This document shows, piece after piece, positions 1 through 5,425 of a stretch of 6,206 bases of DNA. Positions within the stretch are counted from its first letter, which is position 1, and each line of letters starts with the position of its first letter. Origin of the DNA: Bacilli bacterium (GTDB lineage Bacteria > Bacillota_I > Bacilli_A > RFN20 > CAG-826); contig JAILRR010000071.1 of assembly GCA_024698065.1 (NCBI GenBank), forward strand, positions 1 to 6,206. Reading direction: 5' to 3'. A program made the position numbers and the translations under genes. The notes under the pieces were generated by a model. The model was not told the origin of the DNA and did not search any database. It was given only the letters and a program-made list of their open reading frames with translations.

Positions 1-2
1 TC

Positions 3-536
3 TCTTCTTTTTCGACGCTTCTTTCTTCGTGCATTTTTAGCCAAAGGTTGCCGGATGACTATCCTTTCACTAGAGAGAAGATCAGTGGATTAGAACTATT
101 CTCTGGTCTTGAAATCAGCCTCGACAGCAATTCAAAGACCGTAAAAGTTAGCTTCGACGGTTTTGAGTCTTCGGCCTCAAAGCTCGATAAGCTGACAGAA
201 AGAACCGAATTCGATAGAGAAGTCAAAAACAAACTCGGCATTAAGAAGAGATATGAGACTGAATATTACTTCTTTGAAGTAAAACTGGACCAAACCGAAA
301 AAGAGGAAGTCGCGAACAAACTTCACGGAAAAATCCTTGAGGCAACGGAAGAGAAAGACTTCCAAGACGCTATTAACCTACGAGACAACGAAGTCAAAGG
401 GATTGGCCTTTATATCGAGCGCCCTTTATGCGATGGGAAGCCCTATCTAGACAATGAATTCATCTATTCCGGTGCCTTGCTAAGCAACACGACAATCTAT
501 AAGGGCAACACGTTATTCGACCTTCTAACGATCTAA
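3..536 (+). CDS. Hypothetical lipoprotein, 5' end outside the window
   Basis: The reading frame is open from the first bases of the window, so the gene almost certainly starts upstream. A TTG at position 48 could be taken as a start, but AAAGG abuts it with no spacing, so it is a poor initiation site. Upstream of that TTG the frame reads S-S-F-S-T-L-L-S-S-C. The L-S-S-C (Cys codon 30-32) fits a lipobox at the end of a signal peptide, which would give a mature lipid-anchored protein of about 168 residues. The mature part is hydrophilic and rich in Lys, Glu and Asp, with alternating strand-like stretches and no membrane segment. I recognise no family. It ends with TAA just before a hairpin terminator and faces the mrp gene tail to tail. 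That it is coding is well supported; the lipoprotein call rests on a partly visible signal peptide. Confidence 0.7.
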   Translation, partial: SSFSTLLSSCIFSQRLPDDYPFTREKISGLELFSGLEISLDSNSKTVKVSFDGFESSASKLDKLTERTEFDREVKNKLGIKKRYETEYYFFEVKLDQTEKEEVANKLHGKILEATEEKDFQDAINLRDNEVKGIGLYIERPLCDGKPYLDNEFIYSGALLSNTTIYKGNTLFDLLTI

Positions 537-539
537 GAA

Positions 540-569
540 AAAAGACCTCCATTAGGAGGCCTTTTGTTT
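540..569. terminator. Bidirectional intrinsic terminator
   Basis: An A-rich flank leads into CCTCC, an ATTA loop and GGAGG, then CCTTTTGTTT. Pairing extends outward from 546-550/555-559 to 540-544/561-565, interrupted only at 545/560. Read on the minus strand that position is a G-U wobble, so the stem is unbroken and is followed by six U. Read on the plus strand it is an A-C mismatch followed by U4-G-U3. It therefore probably ends both the lipoprotein transcript and the convergent mrp transcript, and should be stronger for mrp. Confidence 0.85.
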
Positions 570-1388
570 CTAGAGTTTTTTGATGGCTTCGACAGCGTTC
601 TTTAAATAATCGCCTTCGTAATCCTCAAGCTTTCCTTGATCGACGAGGGAGGCGAGTTTGCCATCCATAGGAAGTTCGTCGATGAGGTTTGCGCCCATCA
701 TAGCTGCGAGGCAATCGAGAGGGGTTTCGCCAAAGATTTTGATCTTTTTGCCGCAATCAGGGCAGGTTATGTAGGCCATATTCTCAATGACGCCAAGGAC
801 ATTGATGTGCATCATGCCTGCCATCGTGATGGATTTTTTGACGACCATCGAGACAAGGTCCTGAGGAGAAGAGACAACGATGGCCCCGTCAACTGGGATG
901 CTTTGGAAAACGGTAAGTGGGACGTCACCGGTTCCTGGCGGCATATCGATAAGAAGGACATCTAGTTCATCAAAGATGACCTGAGAATAAAGGGTGGTAA
1001 CCAAGTTAGAGATGAGGGATCCTCTCCAAACAACAGGAGTGGATGGATCATCAAGAAGGTTGTTTGCGCCAATCAAAAGGAGGCCTTTGTCGGTCTTGGC
1101 TGGGAAGATGCCATTATCGTCTCCCATTGGACGGTATTCGTCTTGGCCAAAGGTCTTAGCGATCGAAGGGCCAGTCACGTCAGCATCCAAAATACCGACC
1201 TTGAGTCCTTGCTTCATAAGCTGGACGGCCAAAAGGGAAGTGACCATCGATTTGCCAACACCGCCTTTGCCAGAGATGACGGCTATGGTTTTCTTGATTT
1301 TGCTAAGTGGATGCGGCTTATAAGTCTTGATGCCGTTTTTCTCCGCCGCACGGGCGAAGGGGTTATATTTGCTTTCGTCTTCAGTCAT
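570..1388 (-). CDS. mrp: Mrp/ApbC/NBP35-family Fe-S cluster carrier ATPase
   Basis: This is a 272-residue cytosolic P-loop ATPase of the Mrp/NBP35 branch of the MinD/ParA superfamily. These proteins bind a labile Fe-S cluster, usually as a dimer, and pass it to apo-proteins. The deviant Walker A G-K-G-G-V-G-K-S lies at residues 40-47, the switch region LDADVTGPS at 67-75, Walker B-like LLIDMPPGTGD at 145-155, and the signature C-P-D-C at 209-212 supplies the bridging cluster cysteines. The N-terminal DUF59 (MIP18-like) domain found in longer Mrp proteins is absent, so this is the short form. The start is ATG at 1388, with GAGGT seven bases upstream. It is divergent from the metal exporter and shares its control region. 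Family assignment is secure; the clients are unknown. Confidence 0.95.
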   Translation of the reverse strand: MTEDESKYNPFARAAEKNGIKTYKPHPLSKIKKTIAVISGKGGVGKSMVTSLLAVQLMKQGLKVGILDADVTGPSIAKTFGQDEYRPMGDDNGIFPAKTDKGLLLIGANNLLDDPSTPVVWRGSLISNLVTTLYSQVIFDELDVLLIDMPPGTGDVPLTVFQSIPVDGAIVVSSPQDLVSMVVKKSITMAGMMHINVLGVIENMAYITCPDCGKKIKIFGETPLDCLAAMMGANLIDELPMDGKLASLVDQGKLEDYEGDYLKNAVEAIKKL

Positions 1389-1395
1389 GGGTTTT

Positions 1396-1438
1396 ACCTC
1401 ACCTCGGTAATTATAGTCGCATATGCTTCTTAGTTCTA
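1396..1438 (-). promoter_or_regulatory. Promoter and ribosome site of mrp
   Basis: On the minus strand a perfect -10 TATAAT lies at 1415-1410. At a 17-base spacing the -35 position reads TAGAAC (1438-1433), a poor match to TTGACA. Transcription should start near 1403, giving a leader of about 15 bases. GAGGT is present twice (1405-1401 and 1400-1396), and the inner copy is seven bases from the ATG. The weak -35 lies on the palindrome at 1429-1443. Confidence 0.6.
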
Positions 1439-1460
1439 CTAAGGTTTCAAAGTGACTATA
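1412..1460. promoter_or_regulatory. Symmetric divergent control region with central palindrome (candidate operator)
   Basis: CTTAGT-TCT-ACTAAG at 1429-1443 is a perfect 6-bp inverted repeat with a 3-base centre. A second inverted repeat, TATAGTC at 1412-1418 and GACTATA at 1454-1460, has the same dyad centre (position 1436) and contains most of both divergent -10 boxes. The palindrome covers the -35 positions of both the mrp and exporter promoters. This geometry suggests one dimeric regulator controlling both. The half-site does not match a metal-regulator operator that I can name with confidence, so the regulator is unknown. Confidence 0.5.
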
Positions 1461-1470
1461 CTATAGCGGT
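1434..1470 (+). promoter_or_regulatory. Promoter of the metal exporter, probably leaderless
   Basis: The -10 TATACT is at 1457-1462, and the -35 position at 17-base spacing reads TTCTAC (1434-1439), a poor match. Seven bases past the -10 falls at 1469-1470, directly before the ATG at 1471. No Shine-Dalgarno sequence lies upstream of that ATG. The simplest reading is a leaderless or nearly leaderless mRNA. Confidence 0.5.
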
Positions 1471-2367
1471 ATGGAAATCGAAGTGTTTGGTGAAATCGCA
1501 TTAGACAGTCTCCTTGACTCGCTTAAGGTGCTCGGTTTTGCTTTCGTCATCTACTTCATTCTTTCCTTCTTTGAAGGAAAAATAGCATCTCTCTTAGAAA
1601 GAAGAAAGAAAGCGGCCCCATTATTTGGCTCCTTTGTGGGCGTGGTTCCGCAGTGCGGAATCTCCGTCGTCGCGGGAGATTTATATACCAAAGATCACAT
1701 AACTTTGGGTACCCTTGTCGCCGTTTTCATCGCCTGTTCAGATGAAGCTCTTCCTATCATGTTCGGGAACTTCGAAGGCAAATGGCCGATGGCCTTCGCC
1801 GTTATCGGTCTTAAGATCGTTTTTGGCGCTTTCTTTGGCTACATGGTTGACCTTTTCTACAGAAAAAGACATGCGGTGGTCGATGAGCATCTTGAGCACT
1901 GTGAAGGCAACCACGATATCCACAAAGGCTGTTGCGGGCATGAAGTAGAAGAAGGAGGAAAAGAGAGCCCTCTTCATGAGCACCTCATCCACCCTCTGGT
2001 CCATTCGCTTAAGATCTTTGTCTACGCTTTCCTCATTAGTTTTTTGTTCGGAATCTTCTTTGAGTGGCTTGGAACCGTCATCAACATGGAAGAATTCCTT
2101 TCTTCGTCATACTGGTTCTCGCCTATCTTCGCAGCTTTGGTTGGGCTTATTCCAAACTGCGCATCAAGCGTCCTTATCGCTCAGCTTTATGTGAGTGGAA
2201 CCATTCCTTTCGGTGCCCTTCTTGCTGGCCTTGCCGTCAACGCTGGCCTTGGCCCGTTATATCTTTTCAAACAGAAGAAGACCATCAAATCCGCTTTTAT
2301 CATCGAAGGTCTTCTTCTCGTCTTTGGCCTAATCATGGGCTATGCATTCATGTGGGTTAACGTATGA
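1471..2367 (+). CDS. Putative heavy-metal exporter (ArsP_2 / putative manganese transporter type)
   Basis: This is a 298-residue integral membrane protein made of two homologous halves around a polar loop. Residues 52-98 and 220-266 align without a gap (offset 168) and share F, V, G, P, C, S, V, L, Y, I, G, L and A. The core is G-V-V-P-Q-C-G-I-S-V in the first half and G-L-I-P-N-C-A-S-S-V in the second. This repeated G-x-[IV]-P-x-C motif fits the Pfam ArsP_2 family of predicted heavy-metal exporters, often annotated as arsenic or manganese transporters; I recall this from the family and have not searched. The middle loop (about 134-178) holds nine or more His and three Cys, a likely metal-binding segment. 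Hydrophobic segments occur near 15-34, 51-70, 78-98, 107-127, 180-201, 214-236, 245-266 and 273-295. The ATG at 1471 has no ribosome site. The stop overlaps the next ORF as ATGA. The metal is not determined by the sequence. Confidence 0.8.
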   Translation: MEIEVFGEIALDSLLDSLKVLGFAFVIYFILSFFEGKIASLLERRKKAAPLFGSFVGVVPQCGISVVAGDLYTKDHITLGTLVAVFIACSDEALPIMFGNFEGKWPMAFAVIGLKIVFGAFFGYMVDLFYRKRHAVVDEHLEHCEGNHDIHKGCCGHEVEEGGKESPLHEHLIHPLVHSLKIFVYAFLISFLFGIFFEWLGTVINMEEFLSSSYWFSPIFAALVGLIPNCASSVLIAQLYVSGTIPFGALLAGLAVNAGLGPLYLFKQKKTIKSAFIIEGLLLVFGLIMGYAFMWVNV

Positions 2368-2516
2368 GAGACAAGAAGACCGAAGCTTTGTACCGCAAGT
2401 ACATCAAAAAGAAATACACCGGCGAAGACCTTGATATGCTTAACGAAAAGGACATGGATGGGGACTCTGGCAAAGCCGGAAGCGAAAAATACAAGGACCA
2501 CGAGGACGCCGCTTAG
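2364..2516 (+). CDS. 50-aa charged protein, coupled to the exporter, EF-hand-like loop
   Basis: This short ORF begins at the ATG of an ATGA overlap with the exporter stop (TGA 2365-2367) and ends with TAG at 2514-2516. That arrangement usually means translational coupling. The 50-residue product has no hydrophobic segment. Residues 1-18 are strongly basic (RDKK, YRKYIKKKY) and the rest is acidic. Residues 30-41, D-M-D-G-D-S-G-K-A-G-S-E, place Asp at loop positions 1, 3 and 5 and Glu at 12, as in an EF-hand loop. Position 6 is Ser rather than Gly, and position 8 is Lys rather than hydrophobic, so it is a divergent match at best. I recognise no family. Its place behind a metal exporter makes a metal-related role conceivable. 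Codon usage resembles the neighbours, supporting real coding. Confidence 0.7.
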   Translation: MRDKKTEALYRKYIKKKYTGEDLDMLNEKDMDGDSGKAGSEKYKDHEDAA

Positions 2517-2518
2517 TG

Positions 2519-2530
2519 TAATATATTTCT
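2519..2530 (+). promoter_or_regulatory. Possible -10 element directly before the 212-aa membrane protein
   Basis: TAATAT at 2519-2524 lies six bases before the ATG at 2531, so a transcript from it would begin at or next to the start codon. No Shine-Dalgarno sequence precedes this ATG, and no convincing -35 is present. It may be a second leaderless promoter, or the gene may simply be read from the exporter transcript. Confidence 0.3.
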
Positions 2531-3169
2531 ATGAACGAAAACGAAGCCCGTCTTGTTTATAAGAACAAGATCACCAAAAATATCAATCTCGCAGCCTTTA
2601 TCGCTCTTTGCGTTCTGGTCTTTTTAAGCCTCATTATGTCTGCTTTCCTTCTCATCACGGAAGGGGAGAAAGAAGCCGCTCCAAAAGTTATGTCCTACAT
2701 TTTCTTTGGCTTTTGCATCTTTGGTATCGTCCTCGTTTCCACTTTGATTGGGCTTATGTTCATCCATAGCAAAGAGGGTCTCACCATCTTAAGATTCAAG
2801 GCTATCGACATCGTCAAGATGATGATTAGAGGCACAATGATCCTTGCTTATATCATCCTCGCCATTGGCGTCTTCTTCCTTGATGTCATGAGCATCAACA
2901 GTGGTTTCAATGGCTTCCTTAGGGTCATTTCCATCTTCATCATCGTTCTTGAGATCATCCTTTTTGTCTATGGCTTATGGAAGATGGCCTGGACGAAAGA
3001 AAACCCGGAAAGAGTGTATGGAAAGTTCAACCTTTCCCAACAAACAAGTCTTCCAAAAACCCCTCGCAAAACCGTCTTGAAATCGCCTGAGCCAAAGAAA
3101 ATCGAAGAGGCTCCAAAGGCCATCGAAGCCCTTGATGTCGAAATCAAGGAAATCGAGGTCAAGAAATAA
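2531..3169 (+). CDS. Four-helix membrane protein of unknown function
   Basis: This 212-residue protein has four clear hydrophobic segments at about 19-42, 54-78, 98-119 and 128-150, and a charged Lys/Glu/Pro-rich tail from about 155 to the end. The short basic N-terminus (KNKITKN) and the long basic tail would both be cytoplasmic under the positive-inside rule. I see no catalytic or metal-binding motif and recognise no family. The first helices resemble the general pattern of small DUF-type membrane proteins of Firmicutes. It starts 14 bases after the stop of the 50-aa ORF and reads in the same direction, so it may belong to the exporter operon. It has no ribosome site, and a -10-like TAATAT just upstream could give a leaderless message. 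It ends with TAA at 3167-3169, right before the tRNA promoter. Confidence 0.75.
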   Translation: MNENEARLVYKNKITKNINLAAFIALCVLVFLSLIMSAFLLITEGEKEAAPKVMSYIFFGFCIFGIVLVSTLIGLMFIHSKEGLTILRFKAIDIVKMMIRGTMILAYIILAIGVFFLDVMSINSGFNGFLRVISIFIIVLEIILFVYGLWKMAWTKENPERVYGKFNLSQQTSLPKTPRKTVLKSPEPKKIEEAPKAIEALDVEIKEIEVKK

Positions 3170-3170
3170 C

Positions 3171-3198
3171 TTGCCAAGAGGCTATCTTTGAGTAAAAT
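3171..3198 (+). promoter_or_regulatory. Promoter of tRNA-Gln
   Basis: The -35 TTGCCA (3171-3176) and -10 TAAAAT (3193-3198) are separated by 16 bases. This places the start near 3205, about seven bases before the mature tRNA. It is the best -35/-10 pair in the window and begins immediately after the stop codon of the preceding gene. Confidence 0.7.
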
Positions 3199-3211
3199 TA
3201 TCGTTGCGCAT

Positions 3212-3286
3212 TGGGGTGTAGCCAAGCGGTAAGGCATCGGACTCTGAATCCGAGATGCACTGGTTCGAACCCAGTCACCCCAGCCA
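3212..3286 (+). tRNA. tRNA-Gln, anticodon CTG
   Basis: A full cloverleaf can be drawn. The acceptor stem TGGGGTG pairs with CACCCCA, followed by discriminator G and an encoded CCA. The D arm contains AGCCAAGCGGTAAGGC. The anticodon stem TCGGA/TCCGA encloses the loop CTCTGAA with anticodon CTG at 3244-3246, which reads CAG glutamine codons. The T arm is ACTGG-TTCGAAC-CCAGT. The U1 start and the D-arm sequence are typical of bacterial tRNA-Gln. It stands alone, with its own promoter and terminator. A TTG isoacceptor is expected elsewhere in the genome. Confidence 0.97.
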
Positions 3287-3295
3287 TTTGAGATT

Positions 3296-3323
3296 AACGG
3301 GAGCAATCCCGTTTTTTCTTTTT
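3296..3323 (+). terminator. Intrinsic terminator of the tRNA-Gln transcript
   Basis: A perfect 7-bp stem, AACGGGA/TCCCGTT (3296-3302/3307-3313), with a GCAA tetraloop is followed by a T-rich tract running to about 3323. It lies nine bases after the CCA end of the tRNA. Confidence 0.9.
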
Positions 3324-3372
3324 CCTCAACTAATAAGCCGAAAAAAGTGAATAAATAAGTGTAGAATTAGCG

Positions 3373-3378
3373 TACAAT
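3373..3378 (+). promoter_or_regulatory. Candidate -10 box for the lipoprotein leader transcript
   Basis: TACAAT at 3373-3378 is a five-of-six match to the -10 consensus. Seven bases downstream is G3385, the first base of a long-range stem described for the leader. No good -35 is present; TGAATA at 3348-3353 is a weak candidate at 19-base spacing. It would give an untranslated leader of about 137 bases. Confidence 0.4.
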
Positions 3379-3384
3379 AAAATA

Positions 3385-3504
3385 GGCAATGACCTTGTCT
3401 CTCCTGGTATCTTATTCGAAACGTAAAAGTTCGGAGGGGGGGGTAATAGAAGAATAAATATTACATCTTCATAAATCTGGGTCATTCTGCCAGGTTTTAT
3501 TCTT
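3385..3504 (+). promoter_or_regulatory. Possible structured RNA leader with alternative hairpins
   Basis: GGCAATGACC (3385-3394) can pair with GGTCATT-CT-GCC (3480-3491), ten base pairs with a 2-base bulge, closing an 85-base domain. Inside it, TCTCTCC (3398-3404) can pair with GGAGGGG (3433-3439), and GTAATA (3443-3448) with TATTAC (3459-3464). Near the end, ATCTGG (3475-3480) can pair with CCAGGT (3490-3495), followed by TTTATTCTTT. This terminator-like hairpin uses bases of the closing stem, so the two forms exclude each other, as in a riboswitch or attenuator. It matches no riboswitch class that I know. Chance pairing in a short AT-rich region cannot be excluded. Confidence 0.35.
3436..3443 (+). 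repeat. Homopolymer run of eight G
   Basis: Eight consecutive G follow CGGA, 78 bases upstream of the lipoprotein start. Homopolymeric G tracts of this length can slip during replication. This one lies in the leader of a surface lipoprotein gene and would take part in one of the leader stems. Confidence 0.8.
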
Positions 3505-3507
3505 TAT

Positions 3508-3514
3508 AAGGGGG
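3508..3514 (+). promoter_or_regulatory. Ribosome binding site that fixes the GTG start
   Basis: AAGGGGG is seven bases before GTG at 3522. This spacing supports the GTG start, which also gives a complete lipoprotein signal peptide. Confidence 0.75.
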
Positions 3515-3521
3515 TTTTATT

Positions 3522-4961
3522 GTGAAATTAAGCACCGAACTTGCCACAATTTTCTCCTTTTTCGCTTTGCTTCTTGCTAGTTGCAATGTTCAAGGAAGTT
3601 CTTCTAGTGATGGAACCGAGAACTATCAGTCTAACACAATCGTTGATGATAGTGTTTCCTCTACGGCGGAACAACTCTTCACTATCATTTGGAAAGACTG
3701 GAATGGAGACGTCCTTGAAATAGATAACGATGTCAAAAGAGGAGTCACCCCAACATATGACGGGGCAACACCAACAAGAGCAGATGGTAGTGAATGTATC
3801 TATTTGTGGACAGGTTGGGATCCTGCGGTTCACAGAGCGTACTCTAATGAGATTTACACAGCTACCTATTATTGCGCAACATACCATGTTTTATCGGTAA
3901 CCAGTGAAGACACGACAAAAGGCAACGTTGCTGTAACCTCTGGAAGAGGTTACTCAGAAGAACACATCACGGTCGTTGCAACCCCAGCTGATGATTACGT
4001 CTTCAGAGGTTGGTACCATGACGAAAAAAAAGTTAGTAGCAACAAAACCTATACATTCAGAATGCCACCAAACGATTATTCATTGGTTGCCCGTTTCATT
4101 ACGGAAGAAGAGTCCCGCAGATTAGGCTTTATACCAACCGTTTCTGAAGACGGCAAAACCTTGACCTATGGTCTTTATCCTCAGAACAAGGTGAACGATT
4201 GGCTTTTAGTTTCTTCGCTCAATCAACTTACAACGCCTGAATCGAATGGATGGTATCTCTATGGCAACGACTACTACGCTAAAGTTATGGCCACTCCGCA
4301 CAACTCTGACTATGAGTTCGACAACGGGACGACCATCGTCCGTGGCACGACGTATTGGTTCAAGTGCGAACCTATAACGTGGAATATCTTGTCAAGCAAC
4401 GGTGGAGACTTTTACCTCGTCTCATCCGTTTTGCTCGATACGCATTGCTACTATAAGAACACTACGATTAGGACGATCGACGGAAAGACAGTTTATACAA
4501 ATAACTATAAACATAGCGATATCAGAGCGTGGTTAAATAATAATTTCTATAACTCAGCGTTTGCCTTAGACGATTCTTTCATCCAAACAGCGACTGTGGA
4601 TAATAGCGCCTCCACAACCAATTCAACTAACAACTCATATGCTTGTAACAACACCCAAGACAAGGTGTTGTTGCCAAGTTACAAAGACTATATTAAACCT
4701 TACTATGGTTTCTTGACGTCAATCGGCGAAACAAGCACTAGATCTTGCAGAACAACGGACTGGTCAAGAGCAAGAGGTGCTTTTTATCACACGGGCAGTG
4801 ACAAATACCAGTACAATGGGTTTTATTGGACGCGTTCTCCTTACAGCGGCTATTCCAACTACGTGTCGGGCGTTAAGGGTGATGGCAGCCTTGATAACTT
4901 ATACTATGTCTGCGACGCGAATTACAGTGTTCGACCAAGCCTTTGGATCCACATTGCGTAG
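3522..4961 (+). CDS. Surface lipoprotein with InlB-repeat-like modules and a DUF6273-like domain
   Basis: This 479-residue protein starts at GTG. Residues 1-21 form a lipoprotein signal peptide with lipobox L-A-S-C (Cys21), so the mature protein should be anchored on the outer face of the membrane. A Ser-rich linker (about 22-50) is followed by two beta-rich modules. Residues 52-118 (IIWKDWNGDVL ... YTATY) resemble a B-repeat-like module. Residues 121-192 (ATPADDYVFRGWYHDE ... ARF) match the Flg_new/divergent InlB B-repeat pattern. From about 203 the pattern GLYPQ (217-221), EPITWNIL (283-290), SDIRAWLNNNFYNSAF (332-347), VLLPSYKDY (382-390), FYWTRSP (434-440) and VRPSLWI (470-476) fits DUF6273. 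No enzyme function is evident; a binding or adhesion role is inferred. The C-terminus is rich in Tyr, Ser, Asn and Asp. No clear terminator follows. Confidence 0.85.
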   Translation: MKLSTELATIFSFFALLLASCNVQGSSSSDGTENYQSNTIVDDSVSSTAEQLFTIIWKDWNGDVLEIDNDVKRGVTPTYDGATPTRADGSECIYLWTGWDPAVHRAYSNEIYTATYYCATYHVLSVTSEDTTKGNVAVTSGRGYSEEHITVVATPADDYVFRGWYHDEKKVSSNKTYTFRMPPNDYSLVARFITEEESRRLGFIPTVSEDGKTLTYGLYPQNKVNDWLLVSSLNQLTTPESNGWYLYGNDYYAKVMATPHNSDYEFDNGTTIVRGTTYWFKCEPITWNILSSNGGDFYLVSSVLLDTHCYYKNTTIRTIDGKTVYTNNYKHSDIRAWLNNNFYNSAFALDDSFIQTATVDNSASTTNSTNNSYACNNTQDKVLLPSYKDYIKPYYGFLTSIGETSTRSCRTTDWSRARGAFYHTGSDKYQYNGFYWTRSPYSGYSNYVSGVKGDGSLDNLYYVCDANYSVRPSLWIHIA

Positions 4962-5105
4962 TTCAAGGAAAACAATCAAAACATTCAATCACCGCACCTT
5001 ATCGGTATAAAAAACGGTTTACCAGACGTTTGAAGCATCACAGTTTAGATTTCTGTAAATAAGTAGCCTTATTATTACCTTGCGTTATTTAGTAAATAGG
5101 AAGGA

Positions 5106-5423
5106 ATGTTCTTTGAAAACGCAATCGCCCAAATGCTAACCGCAAACAGACATAAATTATACTTCTACAACGAATTTTCGGGAGAAAAGCACAGAAACGA
5201 AATTGAGATAGACTTCATTCTCTCGAGCGGAAATGGAGCAAGCAATAAAAACATTCCTATCGAGGTTAAATCTTCCAAGAATTACTCAACTACCTCACTT
5301 CTTAAATTTAAGAAGAAGTTTTCAAAAAGAATAGAGGATTTATATATCATCCACCCCAAGAATTTAGCCATTAGAGAGGATGGCATAATCTGCATCCCGG
5401 CCTATATGACATTCTGCTTATAA
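5106..5423 (+). pseudogene. C-terminal remnant of an AAA ATPase with DUF4143 domain
   Basis: The 105 codons match the end of the widespread AAA ATPase/DUF4143 family (normally about 400 aa). Visible marks are the G-M-F-F-E-N entry (the Gly codon is in frame just before the ATG), E-I-D-F (34-37), I-E-V-K (52-55), and the final IPAYMTFCL. Together E4, D36 and E53-x-K55 outline the PD-(D/E)XK nuclease-like fold of that domain. The N-terminal AAA module with Walker A and B, about three quarters of the gene, is missing. The frame meets TAG (5097-5099) two codons upstream. The 144 bases between the lipoprotein gene and this fragment show no trace of the missing part in any plus-strand frame. AGGA at 5098-5101, four bases before the ATG, might still permit translation. 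It is most likely decaying, though a retained short protein is possible. Confidence 0.75.
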
Positions 5424-5425
5424 AG

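Noticed and set aside
636..1433. Plus-strand open frames opposite mrp (636-965, 994-1323, 1143-1433)
   Set aside because: They are antisense to a clearly recognisable Mrp protein, overlap each other, and encode no recognisable protein pattern.
1429..1443. Palindrome as a MntR, DtxR or Fur box
   Set aside because: CTTAGTtctACTAAG only loosely resembles these consensus sites, so I do not name the regulator.
1715..2360. Alternative frames inside the metal exporter on both strands
   Set aside because: The exporter frame has repeated family motifs and membrane segments. The others are low-complexity shadows without ribosome sites.
2968..3306. Minus-strand frame running across the membrane-protein tail, the tRNA and the terminator
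   Set aside because: It crosses a perfect tRNA-Gln gene and its terminator, so it cannot be a real gene.
3385..3521. T-box, purine, Mn (yybP-ykoY) or other known riboswitch in the lipoprotein leader
   Set aside because: None of the conserved sequence blocks of these classes that I can recall is present. The leader is listed only as an unclassified candidate.
3528..3887. Minus-strand frame opposite the lipoprotein start
   Set aside because: It is opposite a GTG-started gene with a good ribosome site and signal peptide, and shows no family features.
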